64,000 nt of DNA from Avidehalobacter sp964569265 (GCA_964569265.1 CAZMTO010000001.1:1-64000); one strand, 5' to 3'. Numbered from the stretch's first letter, positions 8,188 through 15,768 are shown. The notes: generated by a model not told the origin, from the sequence alone. Program-made: numbers and translations.

Positions 8188-8195
8188 GTGATATT

Positions 8196-8396
8196 ATGAA
8201 AAAGCTTTATAGATCCCGTAAAAACAGCAAGCTGTTTGGCGTTTGCGGCGGCATTGCCGAATATTTTGACACTGACCCCACGATAATTCGCCTTATAGCT
8301 GTTATTGCTCTGTTTCTGTCGTTTGGCTGGGCGCTGCTTATTTATCTGGCTGCTGCCTTTATTATGCCGCAGGATGACGGCTTTATTGATGTGTGA
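8196..8396 (+). CDS. PspC-domain small membrane protein
   Basis: A 66-residue protein consisting of one PspC domain: basic N-terminus (KKLYRSRKNSKLFGVCGGIAEYFDTDPTIIRL) followed by one transmembrane helix (IAVIALFLSFGWALLIYLAAAFIMP). In this family the domain senses or modulates envelope stress with phage-shock-type partners, but no other psp gene is present here. It is co-transcribed with glnS (8-base gap) and overlaps the acyltransferase start by one base. Confidence 0.88.
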   Translation: MKKLYRSRKNSKLFGVCGGIAEYFDTDPTIIRLIAVIALFLSFGWALLIYLAAAFIMPQDDGFIDV

Positions 8397-9481
8397 TGAC
8401 CGACAACGACAACAACAGGTTAAGCCCTCTGTATAAGCTTAACCTTAAAATACTGGCCAAAAAGCTGCCCGGCTATAATCTGGCGGATATTTTGGGCCGC
8501 GATGCCAACGGCAGGGTTCACCATGGGTCGGGCTGGTTTTACTTTTTGCCGCATATTTACGGCAAACAACTGCTAAGCAACGATGTCGACAAAGCTGTGG
8601 GGACGCACGCCGTGCGCCTGCGCAGCGGGCTTATGCATAAGCTGTATCTTACGCTGGGGCAGTTGTTTTTTGAAGGCCACCGGCAGATAATCGTAAAAAA
8701 AGAGCCGCTGCCCCAAAGCAACCGGCCCCTTATATTTACGCCTACGCATTATTTTATGTTAGACCCGCTTTCCAGCATTATGCTGGCCGAAAAGCACGCG
8801 TATCTGGTGTTTGGCACCCTGCCGCACTTTTTTAACACCTTTTACGGCCCCGAAGCCTACTTAAACGGCTCTATTTTACTTAACCGGCGTGATAAAGCCA
8901 ACCGCCACGCCGTAATAGAAAAAGCCGTGCGCGTTATTGAACAGGGCTCCGGCATCATAATTTTTCCGGAGGGCGGCTGGAACAAAAGCCCCAACAGTCT
9001 GGTGCTGCCGCTGTGGCGCGGCGTATATACCATTGCCAGGCGCACCAATGCTCTGGTTGTGCCCATGGCTCATTTGCTGCGCGGTAAAAAAATCTATTCG
9101 TCACGGTTGGCACCGTTTGATATTTGCGCCTATGACAATGATCAGGCTGCACTCAGCGACCTGCGGGATACTATGGCCACCGGGCTTTGGCAGCTTATGG
9201 AACAGTTTGCCCCGCAAAGCCGCACCCAAATGCTGGGCGATTGTGCCACTATGCACGAATACTGCGAAAAGGTAGTCAGTGAACAGGCTAAAACCTCCGG
9301 CTATTACTATGATTATTCTACCGAGGCCGGCGATAAAGGCAGTGATTTACGGCTGCCTGGCGCACCCCACGCGGCTGATGTCTGGCGGGACATTGGCGAT
9401 ATGGAGGTTTCTGCACAAAATATCCACCATATAAAGCACGCCAAGCGCCTGCACGACGAAGATTATCAGCGGCGGTTTTAA
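8396..9481 (+). CDS. PlsC-like 1-acylglycerol-3-phosphate acyltransferase
   Basis: A 361-residue membrane-associated acyltransferase. Block I is THYFMLD (HX4D catalytic pair, about residue 120), block III is the FPEGGW motif (about 188), and block IV is VVPMAHL (about 220). These identify the PlsC/LPLAT fold that acylates lysophosphatidate or a related acceptor. The C-terminal 100 residues are hydrophilic and unassigned, longer than in typical PlsC. The ATG at 8396 shares a base with the PspC stop (TGATG), which implies translational coupling; a GTG one codon earlier is an alternative. No visible ribosome binding site supports coupling. Confidence 0.85.
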   Translation: MTDNDNNRLSPLYKLNLKILAKKLPGYNLADILGRDANGRVHHGSGWFYFLPHIYGKQLLSNDVDKAVGTHAVRLRSGLMHKLYLTLGQLFFEGHRQIIVKKEPLPQSNRPLIFTPTHYFMLDPLSSIMLAEKHAYLVFGTLPHFFNTFYGPEAYLNGSILLNRRDKANRHAVIEKAVRVIEQGSGIIIFPEGGWNKSPNSLVLPLWRGVYTIARRTNALVVPMAHLLRGKKIYSSRLAPFDICAYDNDQAALSDLRDTMATGLWQLMEQFAPQSRTQMLGDCATMHEYCEKVVSEQAKTSGYYYDYSTEAGDKGSDLRLPGAPHAADVWRDIGDMEVSAQNIHHIKHAKRLHDEDYQRRF

Positions 9482-9538
9482 ATTGCTGCCCGGCTTTGTT
9501 GTGCTTTTAACTTATTAACTTATTATTAACAATTAACA

Positions 9539-9568
9539 TTTACAGGCACACAGCCTTTATGTTATACT
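9539..9568 (+). promoter_or_regulatory. Promoter of the toxin mRNA
   Basis: TTTACA (9539-9544), an 18-base spacer and TATACT (9563-9568). The toxin mRNA would start near 9575 and have a leader of about 60 bases. Confidence 0.65.
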
Positions 9569-9611
9569 GTTTTTAAGGATCTGCCCATTATAACGGTAGG
9601 CGGTTAGGCCC

Positions 9612-9630
9612 CTTGTAAAAAAGGGGGTGG
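9612..9630 (+). promoter_or_regulatory. Hairpin sequestering the toxin ribosome binding site
   Basis: CCCCTT (about 9610-9615) can pair with AAGGGG (about 9621-9626), which contains the very strong Shine-Dalgarno sequence of the toxin gene. Such masking of the binding site is common in type I toxin mRNAs. Confidence 0.55.
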
Positions 9631-9634
9631 TTTT

Positions 9635-9718
9635 ATGGTAACATACGAGGCTTTGTTTCTGTTCGTTACAATGCTTACATCTGTTGTTGCTCTTATTTTC
9701 AAAATCACAAAAAAATAA
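9635..9718 (+). CDS. Putative holin-like type I toxin peptide
   Basis: A 27-residue peptide that starts MVTYEALFLFVTMLTSVV and ends FKITKK. The layout matches the short holin-like toxin family of Bacillota: N-terminal (T)YEAL, one hydrophobic helix of about 18 residues, and a lysine-rich C-terminus. Such peptides insert in the membrane when over-produced. The gene has its own promoter and a GGGGG ribosome binding site masked in a hairpin. The stop codon lies inside the stem of the terminator. A convergent antisense RNA overlaps its 3' end. Function is inferred from sequence pattern and locus layout. Confidence 0.75.
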   Translation: MVTYEALFLFVTMLTSVVALIFKITKK

Positions 9719-9801
9719 CCGCCCCATGTTCCAAGTGTCGGCGGTTATTTTTTAACTAAAGATACAAGGGAACCAACCGCTTATCGGGCAGTTCCTTTTC
9801 T
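9712..9801 (-). ncRNA. Antisense RNA antitoxin (type I)
   Basis: A perfect minus-strand promoter at 9808-9836 would start an RNA of about 90 bases near 9801. It runs through 9780-9750 and ends at the shared terminator, overlapping the 3' end of the toxin mRNA. There is no reading frame in it. Layout is like TxpA/RatA and BsrG/SR4. The ends are estimated from promoter and terminator positions. Confidence 0.7.
9714..9753. terminator. Bidirectional terminator shared by toxin mRNA and antisense RNA
   Basis: AATAACCGCC (9714-9723) pairs with GGCGGTTATT (9740-9749). There is a T-run after it on the plus strand and, read on the minus strand, TTTTTTTG on the other side. Confidence 0.85.
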
Positions 9802-9807
9802 GTATTT

Positions 9808-9836
9808 ATTATATGCAATTATATGGCGTTTGTCAA
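9808..9836 (-). promoter_or_regulatory. Consensus promoter of the antisense RNA
   Basis: On the minus strand TTGACA (9836-9831), exactly 17 bases, then TATAAT (9813-9808). Both hexamers are perfect, as expected for an abundant antitoxin RNA. Confidence 0.88.
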
Positions 9837-9867
9837 CCGTTGGCAAACGTCTTTTTTTGCGGTGCTT

Positions 9868-10548
9868 TTACATAAACCGGCAAAAAATAATCGGCAAAAA
9901 TATGGCCGGTATATAATTGGCTACTTTTATTTTGGTAACATTAAGCATATTAAATGCCAAGCCGATTATCAGCAGCGACCCCGCGCAGGACATTTCGGCC
10001 ACCACGGCATCTGACAACAGCGGCTGAAGGCATTCTGCCAGCAAAACTATAGCCCCCTGATACACGCCCACCGCCAGCGCCGCAAACAACACCCCGGCAC
10101 CCAAACTGCTGGCCAGCAGCACCGCCGCTATACCGTCTATTACCGATTTGGCAATAATTGTACTGTGATCACCTGCCAAACCGCTTTGCAGCGACCCAAC
10201 AATGGCCATAGCCCCCACGCAAAACAACATACTTGCCGACACAAAGCCTTCGGCCAGGGGGCTGCCGCCAAACACACCGCCCAGCTTGGCTTCTAACTTT
10301 TGGCCCAGCTTATTAAGCCCGCCGTCAATGTCCATAAGTTCGCCCAGCATACCGCCCAGCGCCACCGACAGAATAGTTATAAGCGTATTTTGGCCGCCCA
10401 AAGCACCGCTTATGCCGATATACAGCACGCAAAGCGCCAGCCCCACCATAACTGTATCGGCCACCCGTTTGGGGAACCGCCTGCCAAAAAACAAACCTGC
10501 CGTGCCGCCGGCCACCACTGCCGCCATATTGATAACTACCGATATCAT
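9868..10548 (-). CDS. DUF554 family membrane protein
   Basis: A 226-residue polytopic protein with about seven hydrophobic segments and glycine-rich loops (VVAGGTAGLFFGRRFPKR, SVALGGMLGEL, VGAMAIVGSLQSGL). It resembles the YdfK/YqgA (DUF554) family of unknown transport function. I chose ATG 10548 because AAGGGAG lies 9 bases upstream; an upstream in-frame start would run across that site. It is a single gene convergent with the toxin locus and divergent from the alanine symporter. Confidence 0.85.
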   Translation of the reverse strand: MISVVINMAAVVAGGTAGLFFGRRFPKRVADTVMVGLALCVLYIGISGALGGQNTLITILSVALGGMLGELMDIDGGLNKLGQKLEAKLGGVFGGSPLAEGFVSASMLFCVGAMAIVGSLQSGLAGDHSTIIAKSVIDGIAAVLLASSLGAGVLFAALAVGVYQGAIVLLAECLQPLLSDAVVAEMSCAGSLLIIGLAFNMLNVTKIKVANYIPAIFLPIIFCRFM

Positions 10549-10632
10549 ACTACCATACTCCCTTTCTACCAAAAAACTTAAAAACTACCTAAAAAACTAT
10601 CAATTAGTGCTGTTTTGATATCAGATCCTTTT

Positions 10633-10661
10633 ATTTTGACACAAGCCTTAAATATTGTCAA
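10633..10661 (-). promoter_or_regulatory. Probable promoter of the DUF554 gene
   Basis: On the minus strand TTGACA (10661-10656), a 17-base spacer and CAAAAT (10638-10633). Confidence 0.55.
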
Positions 10662-10678
10662 TATTTTATGGCAAAACT

Positions 10679-10713
10679 GCCGTTTGGGCGCAACAATTAT
10701 ACCGGCAAGTATG
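10679..10713 (+). promoter_or_regulatory. Upstream element shared with the second SLC13 gene
   Basis: CGTTTGGGCGC (10681-10691) and CCGGCAAGTATG (10702-10713) recur as identical blocks at 15988-15998 and 16000-16011, upstream of the second SLC13 transporter. The blocks are separated by 10 bases here and by 1 base there. Possibly a binding site for a common regulator; see findings. Confidence 0.5.
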
Positions 10714-10764
10714 AACATTTGTCCGCACCAGAGAGAATAACACTGTATACATAAGCTGAAAATA

Positions 10765-10794
10765 TTGTATTGGGCATATGCTTTATGGTAAAAT
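10765..10794 (+). promoter_or_regulatory. Probable promoter of the alanine symporter gene
   Basis: TTGTAT (10765-10770), an 18-base spacer and TAAAAT (10789-10794), about 95 bases before the start codon. The 340-base interval before this gene holds only this, the divergent DUF554 promoter and the shared element. Confidence 0.4.
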
Positions 10795-10890
10795 TCTGTT
10801 ATTAACAACAGCTTACGCAATAAACACAAACGGCAGCCCGCTGCCGATAAAATATTGAATTAAGCTGCATTTGAAGGAGGACTGAAAAAT

Positions 10891-12312
10891 ATGGAAGCAA
10901 TGACATTTTCTGATTGGGTGAGCAAAATCGACGGCTGGATTTGGAATTGGCCAATGATGATACTGATTTTGGGTACCGGCCTGCTGTTAACCATACGCAC
11001 CGGTTTTACACAGGTTTTTCACTTACCCAAGGCGCTGCGCTTTATGTTTAAAAACGAAGAAGACGGCGAAGGTGAGGTTACCAGCTTTGGTGCCCTGTGT
11101 ACGGCACTTTCTGCCACCATTGGTACCGGTAATATTGTAGGTGTGGCCACAGCAATTTGTGCCGGCGGCCCGGGCGCTCTGTTCTGGATGTGGTTTGCGG
11201 CATTTTTAGGTATGGCTACCAAATATGCCGAAGGTCTGCTGGCTATTAAGTACCGCACCATAGACGAAACCGGCCACGTTTTGGGCGGCCCCTTTTATTA
11301 CATAGAACGCGGTATGGGCAAAAACTGGCGCTGGCTGGCTAAAATGTTTGCCTTCTTTGGTGCTTCGGCCGGCGTGCTGGGCATTGGTACCGTAACCCAG
11401 ATAAACGGTATTGCCGGTGCGGTAGAACGTTTGTGCGACCCCAACAGGTCTAACATTGCTTTTACTATCGGTGAATACAGCTACACCTGGGCCACCACCC
11501 TTACCGCTGTTATTGCAGCCGTATTGGTTGCTCTGGTAATTTTGGGCGGCATCAAGCGTATATCTTCTGTAGCAGAAAAAGTTGTACCGTTTATGGCCGT
11601 ATTTTACATCGTAGTTTGCGTAACTATCTTAATCAACAATGCTTCGGCTATCCCGATGGCATTCTCGCAGATCTTCCACGGTGCCTTTACCGGCACGGCT
11701 GCTATGGGCGGTTTTGCCGGTGCTATGGTAAAGCAGGCTCTGCAAAACGGTATTGCCCGCGGTATCTTTTCTAACGAGGCCGGCTTAGGCTCGGCACCTA
11801 TTGCCGCCGCTGCTGCTTCCACCAAGTCCTGCGCACGTCAGGGTCTGGTTTCTATGACCGGCGTATTTATCGATACCCTTATCATCTGCACCATGACCGG
11901 CCTTACCATCGTTATCACCGGCGCATGGCATCAGGAAGGTATCACCGGTGTAGCCGTAACCTCTTACGCATTTAGCCAGGGTATGAGCTTTGCACCGTTT
12001 ATCGGTCAGGTATGTGTAACTTTAAGCTTGGCATTTTTTGCCTTTACCACCATTTTGGGCTGGGATTACTACGCCGAACGCTGCGTAGAATACCTTGTAA
12101 ACGGCAATATGGGTATTGTTAAGGCTTACCGTTATCTGTGGATATTGGCCGTACTGGTTGGCCCCTTTTTGGCGCTGGATGTTGTTTGGAACATTGCCGA
12201 CGCGCTCAACGGCTGCATGGCATTCCCCAACCTTATTGCGCTGGTGGCATTGTCCGGTGTAGTTGCTAAGGAAACCAAAGAGTTCCATCAGAATTTGGAG
12301 CTGCACAAGTAA
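10891..12312 (+). CDS. Sodium:alanine symporter (AGCS family)
   Basis: A 473-residue polytopic membrane protein of the alanine/glycine:cation symporter family. Family blocks visible in order are GALCTALSATIGTGNIVGVATAI (about 65-87), GPGALFWMW, KYAEGLLAIKYR, and the signature NEAGLGSAPIAAAAA (about 297-311). It should import alanine or glycine with sodium. The start ATG follows AAGGAGG. It is a single-gene unit closed by a strong terminator. The long repeat-bearing intergenic region follows it. Confidence 0.94.
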   Translation: MEAMTFSDWVSKIDGWIWNWPMMILILGTGLLLTIRTGFTQVFHLPKALRFMFKNEEDGEGEVTSFGALCTALSATIGTGNIVGVATAICAGGPGALFWMWFAAFLGMATKYAEGLLAIKYRTIDETGHVLGGPFYYIERGMGKNWRWLAKMFAFFGASAGVLGIGTVTQINGIAGAVERLCDPNRSNIAFTIGEYSYTWATTLTAVIAAVLVALVILGGIKRISSVAEKVVPFMAVFYIVVCVTILINNASAIPMAFSQIFHGAFTGTAAMGGFAGAMVKQALQNGIARGIFSNEAGLGSAPIAAAAASTKSCARQGLVSMTGVFIDTLIICTMTGLTIVITGAWHQEGITGVAVTSYAFSQGMSFAPFIGQVCVTLSLAFFAFTTILGWDYYAERCVEYLVNGNMGIVKAYRYLWILAVLVGPFLALDVVWNIADALNGCMAFPNLIALVALSGVVAKETKEFHQNLELHK

Positions 12313-12350
12313 TATAACAAGCCATGTTTAACAACTAAATAAAATAATCA

Positions 12351-12384
12351 AAATGCTGCCTGACTATTGGGCAGCATTTTTTTT
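12351..12384 (+). terminator. Intrinsic terminator after the AGCS gene
   Basis: ATGCTGCC (12353-12360) pairs with GGGCAGCAT (about 12369-12377), followed by eight T. Confidence 0.9.
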
Positions 12385-12393
12385 GCTGTTTAA

Positions 12394-12875
12394 GCCGTCT
12401 AAAATCCTCTGTAAGCGTTTTTAGCTGCGCATATGACACAGACGTAAGCCGACACTGTTTAAACCGCTCAAAACGCCTCTAATCGCGTTTAAGAGCAAAG
12501 CACCTGCCTATGCAGCCGCCCATATTGTTTTACACGTGACCAGATATCATACATCTGTAAAAACATCAAAAGACATTTGTCTTTACACGGCAAATATTTT
12601 GACCTGTAAGCCGTCTAAAACCGCCTGTAACGGGTTTTAGCCCACCAATGGGTATACCCGTTAGGGCAGGGCGCTTAAAACCCCTTAAAACGGCTTTTTG
12701 ACAGCACCTCTTTAAAGTTTATCCGTCAGGACAGAGCTTGTACGCCACAGGCCGGGCAAATTTTTGCCGTGTAAGGGTGCTAAAAGCCTTTGTGAGCGCA
12801 TATAATATGCCAAAGGATATCCCACTAAGGGGGTGGTGCTTACGACGGCTCAAAACGGCTTAAATCGCGTTTGCC
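12394..12875. repeat. Degenerate 32-base dyad repeat array (six copies)
   Basis: Six irregularly spaced units begin near 12394, 12463, 12610, 12669, 12774 and 12844. The best units share GCCGTCTAAAAYC and a right half that reads like TAACGGGTTTTAG, so each is a dyad with arms CTAAAACC/GGTTTTAG around a loop of about 10 bases. Gaps between starts are roughly 60-145 bases. Sequences between units are unrelated. No gene is visible in this stretch. Boundaries of the weaker units are approximate. Confidence 0.6.
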
Positions 12876-12975
12876 CTCAGGCGTGCATCGGCAGAGGCAA
12901 AAACCGCGGTAGCCAAGGCCACTGCTGCCCGGCACGCCAGCCGCCGCCGCATTTTTACCCAAAACCGCTGCCCCA

Positions 12976-13662
12976 CAAAATTTGTACCTATTATAATTGG
13001 TGTGCCGCCTGTTAAAACGTGTTTCTTCCTATTATAAATAGGCACTAAATTACAGCTTTTTTGCATTACGCCAAAACAGCGTCAAATTACGCAGGCAAAT
13101 TGCTGGGCTGCGCCGGCGGTATGTTCGTTGGGCACGAACAAAATAACCGTGTTTCTACCTATTATAAATAGGCTGTAAAAAGCAGGTTTTTTTGTCCACG
13201 GCAAGCAGCCTGCGTTTATTGACAGTTTTTTTGGCTGTGCTGCAAATTTTATTCCTATTATATAAGCAGCGTTTGTTGGGTTTAAGCTGGCAGCCGATGC
13301 TAAAGGGGCGCCGTATTTAAACGTGTTTCTTCCTATTATAAATACACATTTATTTTGCCGTTTTGTATGTACGTCATTTCTTCCTATTAAAATTAGCTGC
13401 CAAATAAGCAGCAAACAGCCGCAGCCGCAGCGCACACTGCCCGGCAGGTAGCGCAGCCCCCGGTTGGCCGTACCACGGGCAAGTATTCTACCTATTAAAG
13501 GAACGGCCAACTTGCAGCCCAAATGTATAATCGCGGCATTTTTGGCGGTCGGCAATCGTCGTTTCTTCCTATTAAAGAATTGCAAACAGTTAAAACCGGG
13601 CGTTTAAATGTTTCTTCCTATTATAAAAGTGGTTTACACATTTATTCCTATTATAAAAAAGA
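12976..13662. repeat. Ten-copy TTTCTTCCTATTATAAATA motif array
   Basis: The core CCTATTA occurs at 12987, 13028, 13158, 13254, 13332, 13383, 13491, 13568, 13617 and 13647, all on the plus strand. Most copies are embedded in GTTTCTTCCTATTATAAA. Units at 13028 and 13158 are full palindromes CCTATT-ATA-AATAGG. Spacing is 30-130 bases and irregular, and the intervening DNA is GC-rich and unique. Read on the minus strand each unit contains TATAATAGG. It is not a CRISPR array and encodes no supported protein. It may be a regulator-binding platform or an origin/segregation-type iteron set. Confidence 0.75.
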
Positions 13663-13892
13663 AAAAAATTTTATTCACGTGTTTTCAGTTTTTTTGCATA
13701 CGGCATTTAGGTGCCTGCAAGCAAGCTAAATGGGCATATATCCACATTTGGACACCCTGTATTAAATTGCACCGCGTTATATAGGGCTATTTGGCGAATT
13801 AAGGCATAACCTGACAAATGGGCCACAACAAAAGTAGCGTATATTTATACAAAAATACTGCATTAAACCCAAAAATCGTATGCAAAAATTGC

Positions 13893-13921
13893 TTGACAAT
13901 CGACGAAAAATTAGGTACTAT
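13893..13921 (+). promoter_or_regulatory. Promoter of the first SLC13 gene
   Basis: TTGACA (13893-13898), 17 bases, TACTAT (13916-13921), preceded by TATGCAAAAATTGC. The same layout with near-identical flanks is found before the second SLC13 gene. Between 13663 and 13892 I see nothing else. Confidence 0.75.
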
Positions 13922-13927
13922 TAACTT

Positions 13928-14249
13928 GATCGTATCGCAAACCTTTGCGCTGAGACGATTTGGCAGAAAAGCTTGTTGGCTGCAATGGCCAGCAGAAGCC
14001 CCGCCACCCAAAAAACCAATCGGTTTGCAGAGCATTTGGGCAAGGGGTATCTCGCCTACAGGCAGCCGGCATGGTCGTCCGCAAGCCAAGCCCGGGTATC
14101 AGGCGGGCAACAGCAGGCAAAGCCGATCAAGCCACGGCCCATCAACAGCAATTATTTTTTTATTTTTAGATTAGGCTGTGGATTGGTTGGGCAGAGCAAA
14201 GTTAAACGGCACGATACAAAAAAATCAAAAAAGAATCGAGGTTGCACTT
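13928..14249 (+). ncRNA. Long conserved mRNA leader of the first SLC13 gene
   Basis: About 320 bases between the promoter and the start codon. It shares ordered blocks with the leader at 16110-16445: CTGAGACGA, TGTTGGCTGCAA, AAAAAACC followed by CGGTTT-CAGAGCATTTGGG, CCTACAGGCAG-CGGC, CGTCCGCA, ACAGCAATTATTTTTT, AGGCTGTGG-TTGGGCAG, and AATCGAGGTTGCA just before ATG. The CGGN9TCCG segment and GGCTGTGG with its upstream partner can form stems. It is probably a cis-regulatory RNA; I do not match it to a known riboswitch class. Confidence 0.5.
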
Positions 14250-15683
14250 ATGAAAGACAAAAAGATCGTTAAGCTTATCACAATTGTTCTTTTCGTAGCG
14301 CTGTGTGCTTGGACGTTTACGTCTCTTTCCGGCATTACTCCTCCTGACGCCGCTGCTCTGGGCGGGGAAGAATCCGAGGCTTATGTAACTGCATTGGCCG
14401 AATACGAGGATGCTTATCAGCACCAAACAGCACTTTTGACCTTGGGCGTTCTGGTTACCATCGCATTCGTATTTATTACTGAATCGTTCCCGATCGCTCT
14501 GGCCGCAATGGTTATCCCCTGTTACTACTCTGTATCCGGCATTATGGGCTGGAAGAGCGCGTTCTCCGGTTTGATTGACTCCTCCGTACTTCTGTTCGGT
14601 GGTATGTTTATCGTAGGCGGCGCAATGTTCCAGACCGGCTTGGCTCAGAAGATCGGCCTTTCCTGCGTAAAGATCGCAGCAGGTTCTGAAACCAAGTTGC
14701 AGTTGGTTATCATGATCGTAACCGGCGCTCTGTCCTCTTGCTTGTCCAACACCGGTACTGTTGCAGTATTGCTGCCTGTTTGCTTGGGTATTGCTGATTC
14801 CGCCGGCATGAGCCGCGCTAAACTGTTGATGCCTCTGGCAATTATGGCTTCTTCCGGTGGTATGATCACCGTAGCCGGTACTCCTCCGAATATGTCCGCA
14901 AATGCTACCCTGGATATGGTTGGCTTGGCACTCGGCTTCTTCGACTTTGCCTGGTACGGCATCCCGGTATCTATCGCTTCTATCCTGTATGTAATGCTCA
15001 TTGGTAACAAGCTCATCCCCAACCGTAAATCTGATATCGTTGTTGAGGACGAAGAAGAAGGTAAAGTATACGATCCTAAGAAACAGATCATCGCCGGTGC
15101 AGTACTTATCGTATGTATCATCGGTATGGTAATCTCCGACACCATCGGTATTCCGCTGCAGGTTATCGCTATCATCGGCGGTATCACTTGTGTATTCACC
15201 GGTTGTATGACCGATAAGGAAGCTTACGAGTCCATCGACTGGACCACCATCTTCCTGTTTGCAGGTGCTATCGGTTTGGCAAATGCAATGCAGTCCACCG
15301 GCGCAGGCGAATTGCTCTCCACCAAGGTTGTTGGTGTTCTGGGCGGTTCTCCCAACCCCTACGTTCTGTTGATCGTACTGTTCCTGCTGGCCGGCGGTCT
15401 TACTCAGTTTATGTCTAACACCGCTGCTGCTGCTCTGCTGTGCCCCATCGGCTTGTCCATCGCTCAGTCTCTGGGCGCTGACCCGACGGCTGTTGTACTG
15501 TCCATCGGTTTTGCTTGCTCCGCAGCATATGTAACTCCTGTAGCAACTCCTCCGAACACCATGGTATTCGGCCCTGCAGGTTTAACCTTTATGGACTTTG
15601 TAAAAGTTGGTTTGCCGCTGTTCGTTATCGCATTTATCCTGGCAGTAGTAATCGTACCGATCGTATGGCCCTTCTTCCCGTGA
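14250..15683 (+). CDS. SLC13/DASS family sodium-coupled anion transporter, copy A
   Basis: A 477-residue polytopic membrane protein of the divalent anion:Na+ symporter family, whose members carry di- and tricarboxylates, sulfate or similar anions. The two half-repeats each show the SNT substrate/sodium motif (SNTGTVAVLLP about residue 166, SNTAAAALLCP about 390) followed by the TPPN loops (GTPPNMS, ATPPNTM). The region between the first two helices is an acidic loop. ATG 14250 is used because it matches the only possible start of copy B; an upstream frame extension lies in the conserved leader. Codon choice is strongly biased, suggesting high expression. The substrate is unknown. Confidence 0.88.
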   Translation: MKDKKIVKLITIVLFVALCAWTFTSLSGITPPDAAALGGEESEAYVTALAEYEDAYQHQTALLTLGVLVTIAFVFITESFPIALAAMVIPCYYSVSGIMGWKSAFSGLIDSSVLLFGGMFIVGGAMFQTGLAQKIGLSCVKIAAGSETKLQLVIMIVTGALSSCLSNTGTVAVLLPVCLGIADSAGMSRAKLLMPLAIMASSGGMITVAGTPPNMSANATLDMVGLALGFFDFAWYGIPVSIASILYVMLIGNKLIPNRKSDIVVEDEEEGKVYDPKKQIIAGAVLIVCIIGMVISDTIGIPLQVIAIIGGITCVFTGCMTDKEAYESIDWTTIFLFAGAIGLANAMQSTGAGELLSTKVVGVLGGSPNPYVLLIVLFLLAGGLTQFMSNTAAAALLCPIGLSIAQSLGADPTAVVLSIGFACSAAYVTPVATPPNTMVFGPAGLTFMDFVKVGLPLFVIAFILAVVIVPIVWPFFP

Positions 15684-15736
15684 TAAAGCGCGTGTGGTAA
15701 CGCAAGCTAAAACATAACTTAATTCAAAACCTTAAA

Positions 15737-15768
15737 TACCCTCTGCTTAGGCAGGGGGTATTTTTTTG
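15737..15768 (+). terminator. Terminator after SLC13 copy A
   Basis: TACCCTCTGC pairs with GCAGGGGGTA across TTAG and is followed by seven T. Confidence 0.9.

Noticed and set aside
13082..13585. Minus-strand reading frame with recurring IIGRN peptide
   Set aside because: The peptide repeat is the translation of the DNA motif; other copies are in different frames, there is no ribosome binding site, and composition is not protein-like.
12976..13662. CRISPR array
   Set aside because: Repeat units are only about 19 bases, partly degenerate, with spacers from 10 to 110 bases, and no cas gene is present.
13928..14249. TPP riboswitch before SLC13 copy A
   Set aside because: Only the CTGAGA hexamer fits; the second conserved arm is missing, and the gene is not a thiamine gene.
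13928..14249. T-box leader
   Set aside because: No T-box core TGGNACCGCG or specifier-type layout; the downstream gene is not an amino acid or synthetase gene.
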